Shown piece by piece: positions 1 to 5,836 of a stretch of DNA of 13,357 bases. This stretch comes from JBAWZR01 sp037142915. Its GTDB lineage: Bacteria; Patescibacteriota; Minisyncoccia; Moranbacterales; UBA1568. The stretch is taken from assembly GCA_037142915.1 (NCBI GenBank), contig JBAWZR010000027.1:1-13357 (forward strand), written 5' to 3'. Every line of letters starts with the position of its first letter. The first letter of the stretch is position 1. Under the pieces are notes generated by a model, which made no database searches, was not told the DNA's origin, and worked only from the letters and a program-made list of their open reading frames with translations. The translations under genes and the position numbers were made by a program.

Positions 1-2
1 CT

Positions 3-188
3 GTGGTGGTGTTAGGACAACTGTTTTTGTGTTACGATTATATTAAGCGAGCGGCGGAAGAGGATGGAGTATCACTCGAGCGTGAGATGGCATATGTTTT
101 GTCGCACGGGGTATTACATTTATTGGGCTACGACCATACGGAAGAGATGTTCGCGATTCAAGATACTATCAGTGAACAGTTCGTGTGA
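3..188 (+). CDS. ybeY: Endoribonuclease YbeY, 3' fragment
   Basis: This is the C-terminal part (61 codons) of YbeY, the zinc-dependent single-strand endoribonuclease that helps mature the 16S rRNA 3' end and takes part in ribosome quality control. The gene runs off the left edge of the window, so its start is not visible. The fragment carries the family's metal motif HGVLHLLGYDH, whose three histidines follow the H-x3-H-x5-H pattern. About 17 residues follow the motif before a TGA stop, a normal distance for the family. The gene lies 19 bp upstream of dgkA in the same direction, and the two are probably cotranscribed. The family assignment is confident; nothing can be said about the missing N-terminal part. 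Confidence 0.93.
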   Translation: MVVLGQLFLCYDYIKRAAEEDGVSLEREMAYVLSHGVLHLLGYDHTEEMFAIQDTISEQFV

Positions 189-207
189 GTTATTTTTTAC
201 TATTACT

Positions 208-558
208 ATGATTCGATTAGGCAAAAGCGTTTATCACGCACTGAGGGGTTTGCGATATGTTCTTCGCCACGAGCGTAATTTTCAGATAGAGATTTTCGTG
301 ACAGAGGCAGTAATATTGCTTGGTGTTTGGCTTCATCTGACACGGACGGAGTGGATTATTATTATCTTCGCATGTTTCTGGGTGTTGGCTTTCGAGTTGA
401 TGAATACAGCGGTGGAGCGGGTGGTGAATGTACTCAAGCCATCGCCGCATCCGTATGCCCGGGTGATCAAGGATGTGATGGCGGGAGCGGTGTTCCTTTC
501 GGCTGTAGGCGCGATGATTATCGGTGCGATACTTTTTCTTTCCTATTGGCGGTGGTGA
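208..558 (+). CDS. dgkA: Diacylglycerol kinase / undecaprenol kinase family (DgkA)
   Basis: This 116-aa integral membrane kinase belongs to the DgkA/UdpK family, which phosphorylates diacylglycerol or undecaprenol and so recycles lipids used in envelope synthesis. The signature is clear: E63-LM-N66-TAVE70-RVV, then K88-D89 and AGAV, with three hydrophobic helices at about residues 29-45, 48-66 and 91-111. E28 falls where the family has a metal-binding glutamate. One deviation is visible: the Asp that normally ends the E-x3-D pair after VV is Asn here (N74). I start it at ATG 208 because the family N-terminus aligns there. An upstream in-frame ATG at 64 would add 48 residues that overlap ybeY out of frame. 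No SD precedes the start. The substrate, diacylglycerol or undecaprenol, cannot be decided from sequence. Confidence 0.9.
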   Translation: MIRLGKSVYHALRGLRYVLRHERNFQIEIFVTEAVILLGVWLHLTRTEWIIIIFACFWVLAFELMNTAVERVVNVLKPSPHPYARVIKDVMAGAVFLSAVGAMIIGAILFLSYWRW

Positions 559-561
559 TTT

Positions 562-590
562 TTGGCAAAGAGAAAAAAATCGGGTATACT
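562..590 (+). promoter_or_regulatory. Sigma-70-type promoter of ftsA
   Basis: The -35 box TTGGCA (562-567) and the -10 box TATACT (585-590) are separated by exactly 17 bp, and each matches consensus at five of six positions. A start point near 597 would give a leader of about 67 nt before the ftsA ATG. The transcript would begin in the purine-rich stretch GGGAAAGAG. This is inferred from sequence alone. Confidence 0.72.
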
Positions 591-663
591 GGGAAAGAGT
601 TTAGTGCGACAGATAAGCACGAACAATTTTTGAAACACACAAAGTGCAATTGGTATATATTTT

Positions 664-1917
664 ATGGCGAAACGATTTTTATTTTCCGGAATCGATATCG
701 GCTCCAGTGCCATCCGCGTGGTTATTGCCGAGGTTCTGCCCGATGAGACGCAATTGCGTATTTTGGGTGCGGGCATGGTTCCTGCTTCGGGTATGCGCCG
801 GGGGATGGTGGTAGACGCGGACGAAGTCATCAAGGTACTCAATGTCGCGATCGAACAGGCTGAGACGATGGCAGGCGTGCCGCTCGAAGAAGCGACGATT
901 AATGTGAATGGCGGGGATATTTTTGCGCAGGAGGCCAAGGGTGTGATAGCGATCGGTAAGGCTGACGGAGAGGTATTGGAAGACGACATCGATCGTGTGG
1001 TGCGCGCTGCCGAACAACAGGCGGTTGTGTCTCCCAATCGCACCGTGTTGCATATTCTCCCGCGGAGTTATCGGCTCGATGATCAGAAGAATCTTCGTGA
1101 TCCATTGGGGATGCATGGCGTGCGATTGGAGGCTGACACACTCATCATCGGTACATCGAACCAGCATCTGAAAAACCTCTCACGGATACTGGAGCAATCC
1201 CGGATCGGTATCTCGGGTTTTGTGGCGGATCCGATAGCGGTGGCGACGGCTGTGCTGACTTCGCAACAAAAAGAACTTGGTGTGGCGGTAGTCAATGTTG
1301 GGAGCGCGGTTACGACGCTGGCAGTTTTCGAGGAAGGTGATATTTTGCATATCAAAGTGTTTCCGATCGGTGGCGCTCATATTACCAATGATGTCGCGAT
1401 TGGTTTGCGGACGACGATCGAGATTGCCGAACAAGTGAAGATACATTATGGCAATGCGCGTCCCGAGTTGGTAGATCAACGAGAGGAGATCGAACTTTCG
1501 CAATTTGATTCGCAGGAAGAGGACACCGTCTCGACCTATCATGTGGCTGAAATCATCGAGGCACGACTGGAAGAAATATTTCATTTTGTTGCCGAGGAAT
1601 TGCGGGTGATCGGTCGGTCAGGGTTGTTGCCGTCGGGTGTGATATTGGTCGGCGGTGGGATGAAAATCCCTGGCACTATCGAGTTGGCCAAGGAAGTACT
1701 CGCTCTGCCGGTGCACCGCGGATATCCGCAGGCATTGGGTGGTATACTCGATCAGGTGGATGATCCCGCTTTTGCTTCCGTGATCGGCTTGCTCTTACAA
1801 GCCGAAAAAGAATCAGAAAGTGGTCGTTCTGAGCGCGGTCAGATGTTCGGTAATGTAGGGAAAACAGGTGAAATATGGAAGCGGTTCCGGCAGTGGATGG
1901 GGCGATTCTTGCCTTGA
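664..1917 (+). CDS. ftsA: Cell division protein FtsA
   Basis: FtsA is the actin-like protein that tethers FtsZ filaments to the membrane and recruits the divisome. At 417 aa it is close to the E. coli length (420). The phosphate-1 loop GIDIGSSAIR is at residues 9-18, the FtsA-specific 1C domain follows at roughly 85-165, and the adenosine loop VILVGGGMKIPG is at 326-337. The last 18 residues (KTGEIWKRFRQWMGRFLP) form a Trp/Arg-rich amphipathic tail of the kind that targets FtsA to the membrane. The phosphate-2 region reads VVN(211)VGSAVTTLAVF. Most FtsA and actin relatives have DIGGGT there, so the usual Asp is Asn and the glycine run is altered. No SD precedes the ATG. It is upstream of ftsZ but separated from it by 283 bp holding a hairpin and a second promoter, so the two can be expressed independently. 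Confidence 0.95.
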   Translation: MAKRFLFSGIDIGSSAIRVVIAEVLPDETQLRILGAGMVPASGMRRGMVVDADEVIKVLNVAIEQAETMAGVPLEEATINVNGGDIFAQEAKGVIAIGKADGEVLEDDIDRVVRAAEQQAVVSPNRTVLHILPRSYRLDDQKNLRDPLGMHGVRLEADTLIIGTSNQHLKNLSRILEQSRIGISGFVADPIAVATAVLTSQQKELGVAVVNVGSAVTTLAVFEEGDILHIKVFPIGGAHITNDVAIGLRTTIEIAEQVKIHYGNARPELVDQREEIELSQFDSQEEDTVSTYHVAEIIEARLEEIFHFVAEELRVIGRSGLLPSGVILVGGGMKIPGTIELAKEVLALPVHRGYPQALGGILDQVDDPAFASVIGLLLQAEKESESGRSERGQMFGNVGKTGEIWKRFRQWMGRFLP

Positions 1918-1939
1918 TTTTTCTTGGGATTAGGTTTGC

Positions 1940-1964
1940 AGAGATGTGCCGCTGGTACGTCTCT
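1940..1964 (+). terminator. Hairpin between ftsA and ftsZ without U-run
   Basis: The transcript can form an 11-bp stem (1940-1950 with 1954-1964, including two G-U pairs) closed by a GCU loop. It begins 23 nt after the ftsA stop and ends 23 nt before the ftsZ -35 box. No T-run follows, so it is not a classic intrinsic terminator. It may instead be an mRNA 3'-end or processing element. Confidence 0.35.
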
Positions 1965-1987
1965 TACACGGTCTCACTTAGAGCCTC

Positions 1988-2016
1988 TTGAAAGATTTAT
2001 GGGGAAGTGATACACT
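1988..2016 (+). promoter_or_regulatory. Extended -10 promoter of ftsZ
   Basis: TTGAAA (1988-1993) and TACACT (2011-2016) are spaced by 17 bp. The -10 box is preceded by TGA, giving the extended -10 form TGnTAnnnT. A start near 2023 leaves a leader of about 178 nt before the ftsZ ATG, much longer than other leaders in the window. Confidence 0.65.
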
Positions 2017-2110
2017 AAAAGAAAACAACGGGAAATACCAACAAAAACAAAGAGAAAAGCGAAGACTCGATGGACGATGAGGCATAGAAATTGGTATGTT
2101 GTTTTCTTTT
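2017..2110 (+). repeat. Long-range inverted repeat in the ftsZ leader
   Basis: The arm AAAAGAAAACAAC (2017-2029) is perfectly complementary to GTTGTTTTCTTTT (2098-2110). After a 5-nt bulge (2030-2034), ATACCAA (2035-2041) pairs with TTGGTAT (2091-2097). Together this is 20 bp of perfect pairing enclosing a purine-rich loop of about 49 nt. The left arm starts directly after the proposed -10 box, so only its inner part would be in the transcript. It could be a regulatory leader fold or a remnant palindromic element. Confidence 0.55.
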
Positions 2111-2200
2111 GCTTGAATGATTTGAAAGAGAAGAAAACCAAGAACGAGTATCAATGCCGTACGAGAGAAACAGATAATCAAGCTACACTCTTTTAGACTT

Positions 2201-3568
2201 ATGGCAGAAATAAAACCGGATATAGAAACATTTGCGAAAATCAAAGTAGTCGGTGTCGGCGGAGGCGGTTCAAATGCGGTATCCCGAATGATCGATGCGA
2301 AAATCAAAGGCGTCGAGTTTGTGGTGGTCAATACCGATGCACAAGCACTTCATAACTCCAAAGCGCAGGAAAAAATCCATATCGGAAAAAATCTTTCCAA
2401 AGGATTGGGTGCGGGAATGAATCCGGAGATCGGCCGCCAAGCAGCTGAGGAAAACCGTGACGAGATTTACGAGGTACTGAAGGGATCGGATATGGTGTTC
2501 GTCACCTGTGGTATGGGCGGTGGTACTGGTACCGGTGCGGCGCCGATCGTAGCCGAGACTGCCAAGGAGCTCGGTGCTTTGACTGTGGGCGTGGTGACCA
2601 AACCGTTTTCATTCGAGGGGGCGCAACGCCGGGCGATCGCTGAGGAGGGTTTGGCCAATATGCGCGATCGGGTGGACGCGATCATCACGATTCCGAATGA
2701 CAAACTTCTTTCTATTATCGATCGCAAGACGACACTCGTGAACGCATTTCGTATCGTGGACGATGTGCTCCGTCAGGGCGTGCAGGGTATCGCCGATCTC
2801 ATCACCAAGCCCGGTATCGTCAATGTCGACTTCGCCGATGTGCGTGCGGTCATGGAGGATAGCGGGAGCGCGTTGATGGGTATTGGTATCGCGTCGGGAG
2901 AGACTCGCGCAGCCGATGCAGCCAAAGCAGCTATCAACAGTCCATTGCTCGATCTTTCCATCAATGGTGCCAAGGGTGTGCTGTTCAATATTTCCGGTTC
3001 GAGCGATCTCGGGATGTTGGAGATCAACGAGGCGGCCAATATCATTACCGAGAATATCGATCCGAATGCTAAGGTGATTTTCGGTGCGGTATCAGATGAC
3101 CAACTCAAGAAGGGCGAAATCCAGATCACCGTGGTGGCGACCGGATTCGATATTGAGCACACTCGTCCAGCTTCGTATTTCGGTGCACGCCAGACACATA
3201 CTCCGACCACAAATCCTTCTTCAACCGATACGATCGTCGAGCGGCCGATAGTTCGCAATACTTCTCCTACTGCTCCCCAATACAGTGAGGCGCCTATCAT
3301 CAACCGAGGTACTCAGACGGAAGAACAGATCTCTGTTCGCCGACCAGTGGTTCCTGAATTCGAATCGATAGCGATCAGTGAAGAACCGGAGGATGAACAC
3401 CTGACCCGTCCGACCGAACCTGTCCGCAAGATCGAACGCGTGCCATTCATCATCGAGGAGAAAATCCAATCCCACGGTACAACCTTTCACAGCGAGACCA
3501 AGACCCTCTCCGAGGACGAAGATGAACTCGAAATCCCTGCTTTCATCCGCCGCAAGATGAAGAAGTAG
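2201..3568 (+). CDS. ftsZ: Cell division protein FtsZ
   Basis: FtsZ is the tubulin-like GTPase that forms the cytokinetic ring. The protein has 455 aa. The nucleotide-binding loop GGGGSNA is near residues 20-26, the tubulin signature GGGTGTGAAP at 106-115, and the T7 catalytic loop NVDFAD at 208-213, with the Asp residues needed for GTP hydrolysis in the polymer present. The globular core ends near residue 320. It is followed by a disordered Thr/Pro/Glu-rich linker of about 115 residues and the conserved C-terminal peptide ending IPAFIRRKMKK, which binds FtsA. All functional parts are intact. The ATG has no SD. No terminator is visible downstream, and the next gene starts only 43 bp later, so read-through into the RhuM-Fic gene is likely. 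Confidence 0.98.
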   Translation: MAEIKPDIETFAKIKVVGVGGGGSNAVSRMIDAKIKGVEFVVVNTDAQALHNSKAQEKIHIGKNLSKGLGAGMNPEIGRQAAEENRDEIYEVLKGSDMVFVTCGMGGGTGTGAAPIVAETAKELGALTVGVVTKPFSFEGAQRRAIAEEGLANMRDRVDAIITIPNDKLLSIIDRKTTLVNAFRIVDDVLRQGVQGIADLITKPGIVNVDFADVRAVMEDSGSALMGIGIASGETRAADAAKAAINSPLLDLSINGAKGVLFNISGSSDLGMLEINEAANIITENIDPNAKVIFGAVSDDQLKKGEIQITVVATGFDIEHTRPASYFGARQTHTPTTNPSSTDTIVERPIVRNTSPTAPQYSEAPIINRGTQTEEQISVRRPVVPEFESIAISEEPEDEHLTRPTEPVRKIERVPFIIEEKIQSHGTTFHSETKTLSEDEDELEIPAFIRRKMKK

Positions 3569-3573
3569 GAATG

Positions 3574-3590
3574 TGTGCAAAAATTGCACA
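3574..3590. promoter_or_regulatory. 17-bp palindrome upstream of the RhuM-Fic gene (operator candidate, copy 1)
   Basis: TGTGCAAAAATTGCACA is a palindrome with 7-bp arms and a 3-bp centre, located in the 43-bp gap between ftsZ and the RhuM-Fic gene. It matches a second site inside that gene (3815-3831) at 16 of 17 positions. There is no following T-run, so it is not a terminator. The size and symmetry suit a dimeric DNA-binding protein. Confidence 0.55.
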
Positions 3591-3611
3591 GGTTGCCAAT
3601 GATGAAAGCGT

Positions 3612-4601
3612 ATGGTTAGAAAAGAAATACAAAAAAACAATATCGTGATTTACACACCGAAAAATGGGTCGGTTGATTTGGATGTGCGTGTGGAGAATGA
3701 ATCCGTATGGCTTACGCAGACCCAAATTGCCGATCTTTACGAAAAAGAGCGGACAGTCATAACGAAGCATATCAATAATATCTTTAAGGACAAGGAAATT
3801 GATGAAAAAAGCAATGTGCAAAAAATGCACATTGCAAAATCTGATAAGCCAGTAAGTCTGTATAGTTTGGATATTGTTCTTGCTATTGGCTATAGAACAA
3901 ATTCAGCAGTGGCTATAAAGTTTAGAAAATGGGCGACATCCGTATTGAAGAGATACCTTCTTGATGGCTATATCCTAAATGAAAGGCGATTACGGCAAAC
4001 CCAGGAAAATTTTCAGACACTTCAGTCAACTATTCAGTTTCTCAGCTCAAAAATCGCTTCAAAAAATCTCAAGGGTCAAGAGAAAGAGATTTTTTCTTTA
4101 CTTTCGGATTATTCCAAGACGCTTTCTGTTTTGGATCAGTATGATAGAAATGTTCTCGCGACGGCCAAAGGGAAGAAATCATCTTTCGTGTTGACATACG
4201 AAAAGATGGTGAACATTCTTGCTCGAGTTCGAACGGAGCTCATCGCCAAACAAGAGGCGACGGAATTGTTCGCACAGGAACGAGGCGGCGCTTTCGCAGG
4301 TATCATCGGCAGTCTATACCAGACCTTCGGTGGCAATGAATTGTATACGAGCGTGGAGGAGAAGGCGGCGCATTTGCTCTACTTCACCATCAAAGATCAT
4401 CCGTTTTCCGACGGCAATAAACGCTCGGCGGCTTTTCTGTTTGTTTACTTCTTGGATAAAAACAAACACCTCTACAAGAAATCTGGCGAGAAAAAAATCA
4501 ACGATAATGCCCTGGCGGCACTTGCCTTATTGGTCGCCGAATCCGACCCGAAAGAAAAAGACCTGATGATAAAACTGATTATCAATCTCATCGGGGAGTA
4601 A
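3612..4601 (+). CDS. RhuM-family N-terminus fused to Fic/Doc domain
   Basis: This 329-aa protein joins two domains. Residues about 10-125 resemble the virulence RhuM family: VWLTQTQIADLYEKERTVITKHI, then SLYSLDIVLAIGYRTNS and FRKWATSVLKRYLLDGY. The start of this region looks like a small DNA-binding helix set, which is an inference. Residues about 195-329 form a Fic/Doc domain with the active-site motif HPFSDGNKR near residues 262-270. Fic/Doc enzymes transfer AMP, phosphate or related groups to target proteins. GNKR rather than GNGR makes it closer to the Doc/death-on-curing group. I found no inhibitory [ST]xxxE[GN] motif in the protein. Arg codons are mostly AGA/AGG in the first half and only CGN in the second, hinting at different origins. 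It starts 43 bp after ftsZ. Target, toxicity and any antitoxin are unknown. Confidence 0.85.
   Translation: MVRKEIQKNNIVIYTPKNGSVDLDVRVENESVWLTQTQIADLYEKERTVITKHINNIFKDKEIDEKSNVQKMHIAKSDKPVSLYSLDIVLAIGYRTNSAVAIKFRKWATSVLKRYLLDGYILNERRLRQTQENFQTLQSTIQFLSSKIASKNLKGQEKEIFSLLSDYSKTLSVLDQYDRNVLATAKGKKSSFVLTYEKMVNILARVRTELIAKQEATELFAQERGGAFAGIIGSLYQTFGGNELYTSVEEKAAHLLYFTIKDHPFSDGNKRSAAFLFVYFLDKNKHLYKKSGEKKINDNALAALALLVAESDPKEKDLMIKLIINLIGE
3811..3835. promoter_or_regulatory. Palindrome inside the RhuM-Fic gene (operator candidate, copy 2)
   Basis: GCAATGTGCA (3811-3820) and TGCACATTGC (3826-3835) are perfect 10-bp inverted arms around AAAAA. The 17-bp core at 3815-3831 differs from the upstream site by one central base. 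The centres of the two sites are 241 bp apart, about 23 helical turns. It encodes the NVQKMHIA stretch of the RhuM-like domain. Confidence 0.5.
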
Positions 4602-4630
4602 TTGTGCCGAGGTTGTTTTTCTTGTGACAG

Positions 4631-4639
4631 TGCTATAAT
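4631..4639 (+). promoter_or_regulatory. Extended -10 promoter of the 227-aa gene
   Basis: TGCTATAAT (4631-4639) is a perfect extended -10 element. The best upstream partner, TTGTTT (4613-4618), is 15 bp away and weak, as extended -10 promoters tolerate. Transcription would start near 4646. This rules out the upstream in-frame TTG at 4602 as the start of the gene. Confidence 0.65.
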
Positions 4640-4676
4640 ATGTGGAGGGAGTATTTATGGGAATATAACTAATGCT

Positions 4677-5360
4677 ATGCAAAATCCATTTGAAAATCCA
4701 TCTCCAATTAATCCTGTAGAAAAGAAAGAAGAGGGTGAAAAGTATGGTAAAGCCAGATCTTATGTTAGAGAGATATTAGAATCTGAATCGAAAATTGATC
4801 GCGGTGATAATGAAACGATAGAATATTGGCAGGAAGCTGCTTATAATTTAGAGATAGGACAAGAATTACTAGTGATGGAATCATTAGAAAGAATGCCGCG
4901 TCATCCCATGACTGATGACTTGCTAAAATGGAGAAAAGCAATTTTTGAAATAAGTAATGATAAATTGACCAATGGACATTTTTTTTCGAAAGACCAAGTT
5001 GCAGAACTTCTTGATAAGAAATTTGAGGAGAAACAAGAACAAATGGATTTGACACTAGAAAAAGATCCGCAATATTACAGCAAAGAAGATAGGAAGACTT
5101 GGCTCAAACAAGATATGAAATGGAAGGATGCATCTAATGAGCTATTCACATATGACCGTTCAGAGAATGCTTTATTGTTGATAGAGGATGAGATAGATAA
5201 CGTATGTGATTACATAGATGATCGAAGAGCAGCACTAAAAGTGAACCCTGCTGCAAAAGAAAACCGAAAAGAATTGACGCACTTGATTGAAAAAGTTTCA
5301 AAATTAAGAAGAATGAGAGATTCACTTTATTCAATTGATTTTTTCAAATCAGATATATAA
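4677..5360 (+). CDS. Hypothetical protein, charged and helical, 227 aa
   Basis: I do not recognise this protein. It has 227 residues, no signal peptide and no membrane segment. It is rich in Lys, Glu and Asp and looks mostly alpha-helical, with probable helices around 20-37, 46-70, 105-125 and 155-215. The start ATG 4677 is chosen because a promoter -10 box lies at 4634-4639, downstream of the only other in-frame start. No SD precedes it. Its DNA is clearly AT-richer than its neighbours, and Arg is mostly AGA/AGG where ftsZ and nrdR use CGN, which suggests recent acquisition. It has its own promoter although it follows the RhuM-Fic gene by only 75 bp. A partner or antidote role for the Fic protein is possible from position only. 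No [ST]xxxE[GN] Fic-inhibitor motif was found. Confidence 0.75.
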   Translation: MQNPFENPSPINPVEKKEEGEKYGKARSYVREILESESKIDRGDNETIEYWQEAAYNLEIGQELLVMESLERMPRHPMTDDLLKWRKAIFEISNDKLTNGHFFSKDQVAELLDKKFEEKQEQMDLTLEKDPQYYSKEDRKTWLKQDMKWKDASNELFTYDRSENALLLIEDEIDNVCDYIDDRRAALKVNPAAKENRKELTHLIEKVSKLRRMRDSLYSIDFFKSDI

Positions 5361-5371
5361 ACAGTATCAAT

Positions 5372-5836
5372 ATGCGGTGTCCGTTTTGTCGGTTCGAGGA
5401 AAGTCGGGTGGTGGATTCGCGCGAGATCAAAAATGGTCTCGCTATTCGGCGTCGGCGGGAGTGCGAACACTGCGAGGGACGGTTCACGACCTATGAGGCG
5501 ATGGAGGATTTCCATCTGAGTATCGTGAAGCGCGATGGGAGCAAACAGGAGTACGATCGCGAGAAGTTGCGCTCCGGTATCGCCAAGGCATTCGAGAAAC
5601 GACCGAACAGTGAGGAACGCGTGGCCAAACTCCTCGGCTCGATCGAAGAGAAATTGCAAAATCTCGAAGGTGAGTCGATCACGAGTCGGGGGATCGGTGA
5701 TCTGGTGATGGATGTCTTGCGGACGACGGATGAAGTGGCGTATTTGCGGTTCGCGAGTGTGTACAAATCATTCGGCAGTGCGGCGAGTTTTCGTAAGGAG
5801 ATAGATAAAATCGATGACCGAAATGAAAGCAAATGA
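5372..5836 (+). CDS. nrdR: Transcriptional repressor NrdR
   Basis: NrdR senses ATP/dATP and represses ribonucleotide reductase genes. The protein is 154 aa, the usual length. The N-terminal zinc ribbon has C3, C6, C31 and C34 with the family strings VVDSRE and CEGRFTTYE. An ATP-cone domain follows at about residues 49-139, starting IVKRDGSKQEYDREKLRSGI. It starts 11 bp after the stop of the foreign-looking 227-aa gene with no SD and no convincing promoter, so in this strain it may depend on transcription coming through the accessory insert. No nrd genes or evident NrdR boxes lie in the window. Its end overlaps the start of comEC by 23 bp, so the two are probably translated from one mRNA. Confidence 0.95.
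   Translation: MRCPFCRFEESRVVDSREIKNGLAIRRRRECEHCEGRFTTYEAMEDFHLSIVKRDGSKQEYDREKLRSGIAKAFEKRPNSEERVAKLLGSIEEKLQNLEGESITSRGIGDLVMDVLRTTDEVAYLRFASVYKSFGSAASFRKEIDKIDDRNESK

Noticed and set aside
2173..2189. Second ftsZ promoter (GATAAT or TACACT close to the ATG)
   Set aside because: No acceptable -35 box lies 16-18 bp upstream of either hexamer.
3574..3590. Intrinsic terminator after ftsZ
   Set aside because: The arms are only 7 bp with a 3-nt loop and there is no T-run; the repeat inside the next gene fits an operator better.
4602..4676. Upstream TTG start for the 227-aa gene
   Set aside because: A perfect extended -10 box lies inside this stretch, so a transcript from it could not include the TTG.
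5335..5361. Promoter for nrdR at the end of the 227-aa gene
   Set aside because: TTGATT and TATATA/TATAAA are spaced by only 13-15 bp and would place the start almost on the ATG; too weak to call.
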